Assembly (NCBI GenBank): GCA_963556145.1
Contig: OY744464.1
Span: forward strand, 1,178,001-1,242,000
DNA length: 64,000 nucleotides
Direction of reading: 5' to 3'
DNA from: Hygrocybe punicea
Taxonomy: Eukaryota > Basidiomycota > Agaricomycetes > Agaricales > Hygrophoraceae
Part shown: positions 11,933-22,511 of the stretch, piece by piece
How the letters are laid out: every line of letters starts with the position of its first letter
Numbering within the stretch: the first letter of the stretch is position 1
The notes under the pieces: generated by a model
What the model was told of the DNA's origin: nothing
The model's input: only the letters and a program-made list of their open reading frames with translations
Databases searched by the model: none
Made by a program: the position numbers and the translations under genes

Positions 11933-12498
11933 CAGCTGTTTTGCTATCTGATGGCAGCAACTGCACTGTTTTGAATCAATTGAGAAATTTGGACTTGGTA
12001 GAATTTTGGGTGCTGTGTTTTGTATCTCATGAAATACTATTTGGATTAAGATGGTTATACAGGGAAAGTTGTACTATGTCTTGAGGGCTATCTACTCCTG
12101 TAATTACATTTGGAAAATATTTAGGATATGGTGAGTTGTTGATGAAATAAAAAGGTAGACCAGTACTTTGTGACACCCCAAATGATACTGTCAAATTATG
12201 ACATCCAAAGAGCTCATATGAAGAAGACTGGAGGGAGAAAGTTGTTCATCTTTTCAAGGCCTAGAAGTACATATACCATATTCTTCTTTAATTTTGTCCT
12301 TTGAGCCGTTATTGCATCTGTACTATGTTTGTCTGTCATTAGGCTCAAAATACAACCAGAATCATAAACTGTATAACCATCTTGATCCAAGCAGTATTTC
12401 ATGAGATACAAAACACAGCACCCAAAATTCTACCAAGTCCAAATTTCTCAATTGATTCAAAAAGGTGCAGTTACTGCCATCAGATAGTAAAACGGCTG
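11933..12498. mobile_element. Tc1/mariner-like MITE with long inverted repeats, copy 1
   Basis: The 566-bp element begins CAGCTGTTTTGCTATCTGAT and ends in the inverted match ATCAGATAGTAAAACGGCTG, flanked on both sides by TA (11931-11932; 12499-12500). The inverted repeat extends for more than 120 bp with few mismatches, so single strands could form a long hairpin. TA flanks and CAG...CTG ends suggest the Tc1/mariner class. It encodes nothing. A longer relative sits at 46495-47305. Confidence 0.8.
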
Positions 12499-12500
12499 TA

Positions 12501-13934
12501 AACTATTGAAAGTTGTAAATCATGATGATACATGGAACCATTCTGAATACATCGGTTTACTATGAAATGTGTCTTCTATATACTGTAATTGAAATTTGGC
12601 TATTGATTCAGGCATTAAGCATTGATGACACATATGTGACATGTCCAGATATTGTATTCTTCAATCATTGTTAGACTGTGACTCTGCAATTTGAGGATCC
12701 ACAATATGCAAGAGGTGTGCCTTTGTGCTGAAAAGATGAGAATGAGCTATTGAAAATCCATTATCTACCTATAATCCAGATGTAATGTTTGCATATTCTC
12801 TTTGTATCATGACTGGATAACTAACTATATCCAATGTTCAATGTGTACTGATCACATATGACAATGGTAACCTGAACATATTGACCGAACACATTGACCA
12901 AATACACTGAACATGTCCAATATGTTCGGTTTATGGTCCACAAAACTGAATTACAATTCATTGTACAAATTCAATCAAACTACCTTTACTTCTCATATGT
13001 GATGCATAACCTTTTGTTCAAAGACGTGTCATATTAACTGGACGAAATCTGCAGGTGCAACAAGCATATTTACTCCTTTATATCTAAATTGATGATGAAA
13101 TTCACTGCTGTACTGATAAGCATTAGTTTGTGTTTACCTATGTTGCTATGTTCCTGCATTGATACCATTGGATTGTATCTTGGCCCAGCCTTCACTTCTT
13201 CCCATCCTGCCATAAATATGATGCTTTGCTATTTAATAATTGCTTTCCCATCATATTAATTTGTTCTGGCATGATTGGAGCTTCTCTTGGACTAATTATG
13301 TTCCTTGTCCTTTTGTCTTGATCTCGTATCATTATGCAGTTGACTGCATTTATTGTACTATTTTCATGTCCTTTGATGAAACATCAACAAATTATACACC
13401 TCACCCTTATAAGCCCATTCAATGAATACATTGAAACAGCATCTGAGGTACCAATGTGTGAACTCCATAGTTTCTCAATGTTGATAATTCTGCTTGCACT
13501 TGCTCTGCTTCAATATGGGATGTCAAATGTGACACATAATGCACATCCAACAACTGTCCAGACTTTTATTTCTGCTATTATTTGTGCAATTGCAATGCCC
13601 CAGAATCAGGTAGGGACACCTGCAAAACACTTTGTGCCAAAAAATAATGAACCGGCCAGTTAAACCAGTGTTCAACCTGTTCCTTGTGATTCCAATGTAC
13701 ATAGCTATCATATGTATCTGTAGACAAAGATATCATAACTGGTTCATCCAGTCTATATTGCACTGGCAATTCCTCAGAATACAGCAGAGATACTAGTTGG
13801 ACAATACAGAACTCTCAGTACTGTTCAGACAGGTTTTCAACTCATCCATATGTCATAATGTGCACATTACACTAACAAAGAATTCAATTATTGTCATGAA
13901 GTCAGCTTAACAGTGGACTACCCTTTCCCGACTT
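12501..13934. other. AT-rich stretch without a supported gene
   Basis: About 1.4 kb of AT-rich DNA. Isolated ACCGAACAC words related to the palindrome clusters occur near 12880-12930. Short ORFs around 13240-13770 lack splice or domain support. Confidence 0.5.
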
Positions 13935-14413
13935 GGCTGGGACACTGACCGAACACTTTACCGAACACATCGAACACCTTTGGACCTGTGTGACAAATAG
14001 TCACTGCTTGCATTGTCAATAATTATAATGCACATTGTACATGCATCTACATTACAGATACATCAAATACGTTGTTCGTACAGATGTTTGTGCAAGTGGA
14101 ATGCCCAAGATTAAGGCTGGGACACTGACCGAACACATTGAACACCTTTGGACCTGTGTGACAAATACTCACTGCTTGCATTGTCAATCATTCTAATGCA
14201 CATTGTACATGCATCTACATTACAGATACATCCAATATGTTGTTCGTACAGATGTTTGTGCAAGGGAAATGCCCAAGATTAAGGCTGGGACACTGACCGA
14301 ACACATTGAACACCTTTGGACCTGTGTGACAAATACTCACTGCTTGCATTATCACTAATTCTAATGCACATTGTACATGCATCTACATTACAGATACATC
14401 CAATACGTTGTTC
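13935..14413. repeat. Satellite-like tandem repeat, ~168-bp unit
   Basis: The phrase GGCTGGGACACTGACCGAAC starts at 13935, 14115 and 14283, and a diverged copy is at 15777. Successive spacings are 180 and 168 bp; the longer one reflects an extra TTTACCGAACAC. If the 1319-bp hAT element plus its 8-bp duplication is removed, the last spacing becomes 167 bp, so the element landed inside the array. Each unit also contains ACATGCATCTACATTACAGA and GTTGTTCGTACAGATG. Confidence 0.85.
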
Positions 14414-15103
14414 TAGTGTTGCCGAAGTTCAGTTCGGTCCGGTTCCGACCCTTTTTGGCGGAACCGCGAACTGAACTTCGGGTCCGGTTTGGCGCATGGC
14501 CAAACCTGGACCCGAACGGCTTTGAACCGTCTCTTAGCGTTCGGTCTGGGTTCAGACGCGGTCTGAACCCCAGACCGAGGTTGGCTCACCCCTGAGCTCC
14601 GTTCTCCTCGCGAATGGCAGGCACGTATCAATTGATACGGCGCTACACTTCGCGAGGAAGTTGGGCTACGGGGGAGCCGTCTGGTGCTGTTGCTGCTGCT
14701 GCTGCCGCTCCCACTGCTGGTGCTGCTGCTGCTGCTGCCGTCGCCGTCGCTGCTGCGCTCCTGCTGCTGCTGTTGCCATTGCCGCTGCCGCTGTTGCTGC
14801 TGCTGCCGGCATTGCTGCTGCTGCTGCTGCTGGCCGTCGTGGTGGTGGTTGCCGTTGTTGTTGCTGCCGCTGATGGTGATGTTGGGGCTTGATGCACCAG
14901 CAGCAGCTGCTGCTGCTGCCGGTGTTGCTGCTGCCAGCGTTGCTGCTGCTGCTGCTGCTGTTGCCGCCGTTGCTGCTGCCGCCGTTGCTGCTGCTGCTGC
15001 TGCTGCTGCCACTGCTGCTGCTGCCGCTGCCGGCGCTGCTGCTGCTGCTGCTGCTGCTGTTGCCGCCGTTGCTGCTGCCGCCGTTGCTGCTGTTGCTCCT
15101 GCG

Positions 15104-15143
<40 letters not shown>

Positions 15144-15732
15144 CGCTGCTGCTGCTGTCGTGGCCGTTGCTGCTGCTGCTGCTGTTGCCGTTGCCGTTGC
15201 CGTTGCCGTTTCCGTTGCTGCTGTTGCTGCTGCGCTCCTGCTGTTGCTGCTGTTGCCGTTGCCGCTGCCGCTGTTGCTGCTGCTGCCGACATTGCTGCTG
15301 CTGCTGCTGCTGGGCGTCGTGGTTGTCGTTGCCGTGGTTGTCGATTTTCCTGTCGCAAATAACATTAGTAAAGTTAAGAAAAAAAGGAAACTTACCTTGA
15401 GGAACACAACACAAATTGTGTTGTGTTCAATCCGCGTTGATGTTGCTGTGTCGCGTGAAAGCTACCTCATCACGGCCGGTCACATGATACCGTTTAACAC
15501 GAAATGGTAAGTAAAGAAATATGAAAAACAAATGAAATAAATTCCTTAAAAATATCCGCGTTCGCGGTTTGGACGCGGTTTGGAGCCGTTCAGGAAATCC
15601 GGCCAGCCTCAAAACCCTGAACCGAACCCGCGGTCCGGTTCAGCATTTGGCTGAACTTAGACTGAACCCCGGGTTCGGTTCGGGGTTTGAACCGGGTTCG
15701 GCTAGGTTCGGAACCGAACTACGGCAACACTA
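14414..15732. mobile_element. hAT-type non-autonomous element, family 1 copy 2
   Basis: A 1319-bp copy with the same termini as the element at 2764: TAGTGTTGCCGAAGTTC at the left and GAACTACGGCAACACTA at the right. It is flanked by a perfect 8-bp duplication CGTTGTTC (14406-14413; 15733-15740). The unique subterminal parts, including the CTCGCGAA...TTCGCGAG hairpin near 14610-14660 and the ACCGTTTAACACGAAA block near 15489, match copy 1 closely. The triplet array inside (about 14685-15330) is longer than in copy 1. Confidence 0.9.
14685..15330. repeat. Trinucleotide array inside hAT copy 2
   Basis: Nearly uninterrupted GCT/GCC/GTT triplets for about 640 bp, with a repeated higher-order motif GTTGCCGCCGTTGCTGCTGC around 14960-15090. 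Long homopolymeric ORFs in all frames follow from triplet periodicity and are not called genes. Confidence 0.9.
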
Positions 15733-15849
15733 CGTTGTTCATACAGATGTTTGTGCAAGGGGAATGCCCAGCTTAAGGCTGGGACACTTACCGAACACTC
15801 ACCGAACACCTCTGGATCAGTGTGACAGGTGTACAATGAACACTGTTCG

Positions 15850-16391
15850 ACCTCTTTTCATTATCAACAATTCTAATACACACAGTAGATATAGCTACAT
15901 GACAGATACCACTGACATATTGTTCATTCATACATGGTGCATTGCATTACCAATGCTATAAGAAACCAATTGCAATTGCAATACCAAAATGATATAACAC
16001 TACCCATTTCCACATTAGCTGCTGTGATCCGGCTGCCTTATTGTTCTTGCTGATTGGGACAACAAATTCTCACACTCAACTCCGCCCAGTCACACGGTTT
16101 CATAGTTATTCCCAGGGCTTCAAAATTGTTCCCACAGTTTGGAAATTTTGTTCCCATGGCTTGGCAAATTAGAGTGTGACCCTGAGTTGAAAAATCCACC
16201 ATATAGAACGATTCCCTTATAGGGACTCGTAACATCAAATAATCATGGTTTATCAAGTCTGTTATGTCCACTGAGATCAGCAGAACAGCCCCCCACCATA
16301 AATTACAACTACTGCAACTTTAGATTCATACACATGTATAAACTGATGAATGAAAAAACAAGTTTGATTGACTCCCTCCGCTGTGGATGCT
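15850..16391. other. No supported gene
   Basis: Unique AT-rich DNA between the satellite array and the 3' end of the NACHT-WD40 gene. It would contain that gene's 3' UTR; no polyadenylation signal can be singled out. Confidence 0.5.
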
Positions 16392-19300
16392 TCATATGTC
16401 TATCTCGCCCTCAACAATCAAAGAGTCTGACTCCACACTTATCTTACCCCTAGGGATTGGAACCCATACCAGCCTGCTCCCAGTAGACGTACAGATCCAC
16501 CCGCTGACATTGACATAATCAGCGTAACACAAAGTGTCCTTGAGCAGAAGAGAAGATTGATTGTGGGAGTGGTCCATGAGGACAGGGGATGGCTGTGGGC
16601 AAGGTGTGAACGTAATCTTCTGTGGTGGTTTGATGGCCCAAACGTGAACTGTTTTATCATCTCCGCCACTTGCAATTTGCCGACCATCAAAGGAGAACGC
16701 AACAGACCAGATATCACCACTATGACCTTGAAGTTTGCCAATGCAGTCTCCTGTGCGCAGGTCCCAGAGTCGGATGGTGTCATCCCGGGAAGCACTGGCA
16801 AGTTTTGAACTGTCAGGGGAAAAGCCAACAGATGAGACGGCTTTAGAATGGCCTTGAAGCTGGAGAATTGTGTGTCGTGTTCGTGCATCCCACAAGCGAA
16901 TTGAACAATCAGACGACCCACTCGCCAAAAGAGATCCATTTGGTGACCACGCAACAGACCACACCCATCTTGTATGTCCTTGCAGAGTTCCACCGATAGC
17001 GATTCCAAACTGTGCATCCCACATTCGAACTGTTGTATCAGCTGATCCACTCATGATCTGTTTTCCATCTGGTGAAAATATGACGCAAGTGACGTAACCT
17101 GTGTGTCCGGTGAAAGGTTTGCCAATGAGTTTTCCTGTATTCGCATCCCAAATGCGAATCTCTCGATCATCCGATCCACTCGCAATCCGAGATCCATCTG
17201 GCGAGTATGCGACACACCAGACCCAGCCACTGTGCCCTGCAAGTTCTCTAACCAACTTTCTTGTATCAGCATCCCAAACATAAATGGTGTTATCCATTGA
17301 TCCACTTGCTATCCTTGGACTGGTGGGTGAAAACGCAACAGATTTGACATCACTCGTATGCCCTCGAAGGGGCTCACCAACAAGAAGCCCCTGCCGCGCA
17401 TCCCAGATCTGGACTGTTTCATCGGCTGAACCACTGACAATCCTCGAACCATCAGGTGAAAATGCAACCGAACGGACAGTGTCTGAATGCCCCTGCAGGA
17501 TTCGTGTACACGACCATTCCGCATCTGATGATACCACACAAGACCACTCGGTAACAGACTTGGTGATATAGCTCTTGTACAGTAGTGTGTCAGACGATGC
17601 AAGCGGCAACGCTGATATATATGTATGTAGCGCTGCTGTGGAGATGACTTCGGAGAATGCGTGAATGAACTCAATCCCATTCGAGGTCATTACGATGAGT
17701 TCCGAATTATGCACGACGTGTCGCTAAACAGCAGGTGTTTCATCAATCTATATCTGCATGAGCAAGATTGAATAACATACCCGCAACCATTTATTGAGAC
17801 CTTTCAATGACTCCAATGCCTCATCGAGTTGTCCCATCAAACTCGAGAGCTCAATCCAATGCAAAAAGTGCTCAAAAAGAAATTGACGGAGCAGCTCCAA
17901 TATTCCGCTCAGATTATGCTGCAGATCGCTATTCGTAAGGTGGACTATCCAATGCTGAGATGCATATTGAAGGCGCTGCGGGACAAATCGCTGGATGCGC
18001 ACTTGTATGTCTGCGAGTTCCGAGTTCAACAAAGATGAATCTTCGATTCGGCATATGTTATGCGAGAGGAGATTGTTCATGACGTGTAGACAGATGTCAC
18101 CATAGTCGCAGTTGACTGTGATGTCTACATAGAAGCGGTTGTCCATGCAACGTTGTCTATCTGTGATGAAAGCATAAAAGGCAGGGTGTGGTATGATGGT
18201 ATGGCACCCTTCACCATCCACATTCTTCAGTATACATCCAATTTTGACCAGTATGTTGAGATAGGAAGCGGAAACAGTCCAGATGCCACTGAGAAATTCG
18301 TATAAAGATGAAGATGGCTTGACCGAGTGTCCAAACATCAGTTGCCATCCAATGTCAAAAAGCGGGTGCTCCGAAAACGTGCAGAGGATGGCATGGTACA
18401 GATGATCCATCGCCATTTCTGTAGTCACAGGGAAGGGCTTTGACAAGAGGGTATCGAGGAAACAAGTGCAGTCTCCATCCACGGCGTTACGAAGGAACTT
18501 GCAAGCAGCTGAAGCCCAAAGAGGGATTTCCATAGCTCTCTCCGCAAATTGTTGTTGCACGGAATCAACGGTGTGCTTCCCAAAGGCCCCAGGACGCATT
18601 GCAGCCAGCTCCTTCAAGGTCTCGTCAATATAAACATTGGTATCCCAACTATCGCCTTTGTCTTCAAAGACCATCTCCCACCGACGGTAGTGGTCCACAT
18701 TCCGAAAAGCAAGCTCAACGTCGTTGTCCGGTCTTGAAGTTATTAAAATTCGAAAATTACCGGGAAGGAGGCTTGTTTCTTCAGCAAGGATCTTGAACAA
18801 ACGACGCCGATCTTGTGCGTCACGGCATGCATCTACCGCGTCGATGATAATGAGAACTGGCCCAATGATTGTGAGATCGCGTGTGGGCCCAACAATGAGG
18901 TCCCGAAACTGCCGTGCAACAGAAGCAGTGGGGAGGCTTGCATCTGTACCAATGACCCGAGAGATCTCCTCCTTGATCTTGCGATCAAAGGCAGCCAAAT
19001 CATAAGCTATCGTACTGAATATAGTCTGTGAACTGTTGCGCCCTTCGATATCTCGAGCCAGAAAAATGGCCGATCCCAATCGGCCCTCTTCACGCATCCT
19101 GCGGGCAATGGTATGTGAAACCGATGATTTACCACATCGCGGTGCACCCAACAAAAGGTAAACATGCTCGACATGATCTTGGTTTGCGGCGGTGGTGCCA
19201 GAGAGCCAGCGAATAATGTCGTCAATAAGTGATACATGGGTTCCACGTACGCACATGCGCTGGGGGTCCCAACTGGCATTTTTCATGTACGGCAGACGAT

Positions 19301-20755
19301 CCAGGTTGATTAGGTTCACTGGAGAATTTGAACTGTTAACATATGACGGAGCTTTAGAATTTAACACCATGTACCGATATTCTCGACCTTATCAAGGATG
19401 CAGACTGTTGTCAACGCAATCTGCAATGTGGATCCCATGATAAACTCAATTTTCAGCTCTCCAAACGAAGCTTCGTATGCGGCAATGATCACGTCCGCAT
19501 TCGATACAAGATTTGTCAATGCTCGTTGAGCTAGGAAGGAAAGTATGATCAGCTTGTCAGGATCTTGGGGAACATGCTCACCAAAAGCATTAGTCTTGCT
19601 GTACTCGGCGATGAAATAGCAACACTCGGCAGTTTGGCGGACGAGTCGCTCGACCGTCTTCTCATATGATTTGATTTTCTCGAGAGGATTTGCGTCCTGC
19701 AGGAATCCGTACATATTCGCCATGGTACCAACAAGTCCATTGATCTTGTCATCCCGGTCAGCTTGCTTCACGACCACCTTGCACCAATGATCAGTGAGGA
19801 GTTGAGTGTTTGCCTGGTAGTATGAAAGCTTACTTCAAACGCAAATGTAACCGCCCCTAAAGCTGCCTTCGCCCTCGGGTCAAGCTAGAAACGTGTCAAG
19901 CATCAACTCATGCCACGGCCGGTTGATGTAGTGGACCCTCTCACCTCGGCAAAACTTCCCGCCAGATTCACCAGATTCACAAGTGATGCAAGTAGACTGC
20001 CCCATTGCGGGAAAATTCGGTCTGACTGCAATATGTTCGTCACGATACCTATCCTTGCAAGATCGTCGAACGTCCGCGGTCCTGAACCAATAGATGCTTC
20101 GGAGATTGCATCCCATGCGAGATGAACTTTGAGACGAATCGTGATCGATCCGAGTCCACGCGAAGGGACGTTGCCTTCAGGGAAATGCAGATCCATGGTC
20201 ATATCTATGGGAATAGGTTATTCAAAGAAATCAAGCGATGATAAATGAACTTGCCTTCGTTCCTGCTACTATTGAGAATGGTGAGGTCTTTAGTCTGACC
20301 AAGGATATGCGGCCCTCCACGTTTTCCCGCACAGTGGGCGCAATGAACTTGCAGTTGTAGGCAAGAGGAGATGTGGGCAGAGCTGTCATTCCGTGGGTCA
20401 GGTTATCTCAAATATGACGTTACTGTACTCACATCGTGAAGCCTTCGTCCCATTTCGGTGTGACGCTGCCATCGCAGTGGCTAGTTTTGTATTCCTGTCC
20501 GTCTACACTCAAAACGATGTAGTAACTCGGTTTGCGCAGCTTGTGTGCTTTCGGAAGATTATTGGCTCTGACGACTGGACGCGGGGAATGTTCAGCTACT
20601 GATAAAGTTATCAATGTCGTTTCCCCACCTGTGACTTGGATGTCCACCGATCTGACACCACTGGACCTGGGAGTAGGGTAAGAATGCTGCCACGTTCGCA
20701 ACAAGTGAAGGACTTACCATTCGGGTCGTGCTTGAGACTTTAATACCAATGCCAT
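16392..20755 (-). CDS. C2-NACHT-WD40 STAND (NLR-like) protein
   Basis: An apparently intact gene. Exon 1 (ATG 20755) encodes MALVLKSQARPEW and is joined by a GT...AG intron to an N-terminal C2-like domain (RANNLPKAHKLRKPSYYIVL near 20600, then GSVTPKWDEGFTM). Helical exons follow (about 20200-19370) with VERLVRQTAECCYFIAEY. The NACHT NTPase exon (about 19330-17800) shows Walker A GAPRCGKSS and Walker B LIIIDAVDAC, then ILITSRP. An intron at about 17792-17727 leads to the last exon, which carries seven WD40 repeats (e.g. GHSDTVRSVAFSPDGSRIVS) and a unique C-terminal tail ending at 16392. Family knowledge: fungal STAND proteins act as signal-responsive scaffolds in heterokaryon incompatibility or immune-like reactions, the WD40 part being the sensor. 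The repeats are very alike, which suggests concerted evolution. No stops or frameshifts were seen, unlike most neighbours. Confidence 0.9.
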
Positions 20756-21366
20756 TATTCTGCCAGTGGTTTACTGAACTGTGAGCGAGCTACCTCGTTG
20801 ACGATGGTTGGTTAGGGTGTAATGAAGAGAAATAGGTCGTCTACGAGGCTGTGTGGTGCCACCTTCCCCACGGCAGGCGTCTAATGATAACAGTCGACTG
20901 CCGAGCTGAAGTGCGTGAAATTTCAATATGATAATCATTACCGTGAACTGTGGTTTGGGATACACCAATGCACAAACTCACCCCCTTGTACCAACGACAG
21001 TCACCTCCCTTGTCGTTCGACAGGCCGACGAGTCCGAGCACGATGCTTCCGATTAAGTGTGAGCTCACTACCACTGGCAGTAATCCTGGCATTCAAGTGA
21101 ATGATTGGATGGTATCAGGCCAAGATCATGTATGGCTTGCTCTAAACATAAAATGTGGTGTGTGCATTGCATGCAACGATGGGTAACGAACACCACGAAT
21201 CGATTACGTGTATGTTTCCGGTGAACAAGGATTTGAACGTGGATTTGAAGGTCACAGTGATACTTTGCCAACGGACGAATCCCAACGAGAATCCTACGAA
21301 GAGATCCGTGGTCTTCTCCCGAAACCCCTGTGATCGCTCCACCATCCGAGCCCCTTTTCTGCCATG
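20756..21366. other. Divergent intergenic region
   Basis: Lies between the starts of the minus-strand STAND gene and the plus-strand gene at 21408, so it should hold both promoters. Only the TATA box at 21367 is recognisable. Confidence 0.5.
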
Positions 21367-21373
21367 TATAAAA
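21367..21373 (+). promoter_or_regulatory. TATA box
   Basis: TATAAAA about 35-40 bp upstream of the ATG at 21408. The short distance implies a very short 5' UTR or an alternative upstream start site. Confidence 0.45.
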
Positions 21374-21407
21374 TCCGACGCAATCCCCACCGAAATTCCA
21401 AATAACA

Positions 21408-22511
21408 ATGCAATCCCAACCCACTCGTCGTACTCTCCGTGACCGTTGTGCTATCAACTTCCGTCTCTCCTTCAACTTTGCTTCAACTTCGCCCAACATT
21501 GTCTCGACAAACGGTCCTCTCCAACCCAAGCTCGGCAATCTTCCTCGTCGCCGCAAGCGCACATCCGCTCCTCCCCCAGTCCTGCAGGTTCAGCCTCTCA
21601 GTCCAGACTCTTCCCTACCCACTTCCCCGCCCTGCTCCAACCCCAGCTTGCTTGGCCAAAACCTCGCAAATATCCTGCGCCGTCGTCGCCCACAAGTCTG
21701 TTCTCGCATCGCCCCCGAAGATGCACTCGACCCCCTAACCTACCTCCGTCACGCACTCGTCGAGACCGGTCTCGACGACGACCTCTTCGGCCCCCAATTT
21801 CTGCCCCATCGCTTTGCCGAGCGTGACGAATCCCGCTGTCTTCAGGAGATCATTCCCGGATGTTTCGTCGCATTCGAGGACGAAACGGCAGCTTGGGATG
21901 GTGTCCGTGCGAAGGATGCCCTTGCAACTCCCAACGGCCGCCTTTGGTCCCACGTCGTCTCAATCTCTCAATTGAACGACAAACCCAGTGGGGGCTCAAA
22001 CGGCAGTGACACTGAATCCGATACCGATAACCCCTCCGACAACGGCAGCTCCGTCTCCCATGACACCGATGTCCAGACTTTACGTCTCTTCCTCCCACCC
22101 GTTCTAAATGCCAACGCTAATGACGCAGACCCAGTGCAAGCCACCCTCTCTGCAGACCAACTCCTCGCCGCCCGCGACTTCCTCTCCTTCCATGGCCACC
22201 CACTCGCATGGGACCCTGCTGAACCAAACACCTATCCCTCCCCTCACTCATCCCACTTTTCTGCATCTACGCCCTCATTGGATTCGAACAAGGGACCTAC
22301 CTCACCTCCTTTTCGCCTCCTCGTCACGGCCCCGCGTAATCGCCGCGCCGACGCCATCTCCGTCGCACTCTGTTACATCGCGTTCGCTTTCAGCATGCCC
22401 GTCGATACTCTCCTTCGTGACCTTCATGTCCGCCGTTCCTGCCTGCCCATCTGGAAACGCACTCTCTGTCCAGACGGCGCCCAATTCATCGAAAGCGTTG
22501 TGGCAATGTGA
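21408..22511 (+). CDS. Single-exon conserved-looking basidiomycete protein, 367 aa
   Basis: The ORF starts at ATG 21408 just after a TATA box and runs uninterrupted to 22511. Its third codon positions are C-rich, unlike the AT-rich TE genes around. The N-terminus is basic and disordered, with two RRRKR/RRRR motifs (residues about 45-50 and 91-95). A middle part contains DPLTYLRHALVETGLDDDLF. An acidic Ser/Asp linker follows (residues about 195-220), and the end is a strand-helix segment FRLLVTAPRNRRADAISVAL. The last block vaguely resembles dual-specificity-phosphatase-like pieces but lacks a CxxxxxR active site, so no enzyme activity is proposed. Likely a real, expressed gene of unknown function. 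Confidence 0.65.
   Translation: MQSQPTRRTLRDRCAINFRLSFNFASTSPNIVSTNGPLQPKLGNLPRRRKRTSAPPPVLQVQPLSPDSSLPTSPPCSNPSLLGQNLANILRRRRPQVCSRIAPEDALDPLTYLRHALVETGLDDDLFGPQFLPHRFAERDESRCLQEIIPGCFVAFEDETAAWDGVRAKDALATPNGRLWSHVVSISQLNDKPSGGSNGSDTESDTDNPSDNGSSVSHDTDVQTLRLFLPPVLNANANDADPVQATLSADQLLAARDFLSFHGHPLAWDPAEPNTYPSPHSSHFSASTPSLDSNKGPTSPPFRLLVTAPRNRRADAISVALCYIAFAFSMPVDTLLRDLHVRRSCLPIWKRTLCPDGAQFIESVVAM

Noticed and set aside
14413..15414. 333-aa and similar ORFs over the second triplet array
   Set aside because: Same reason: all-frame openness from triplet repeats; no start context, splice sites or conserved residues.
16557..17571. Plus-strand ORFs opposite the WD40 exon
   Set aside because: Antisense shadows caused by periodic WD40 coding; the minus strand has the domain matches and introns.
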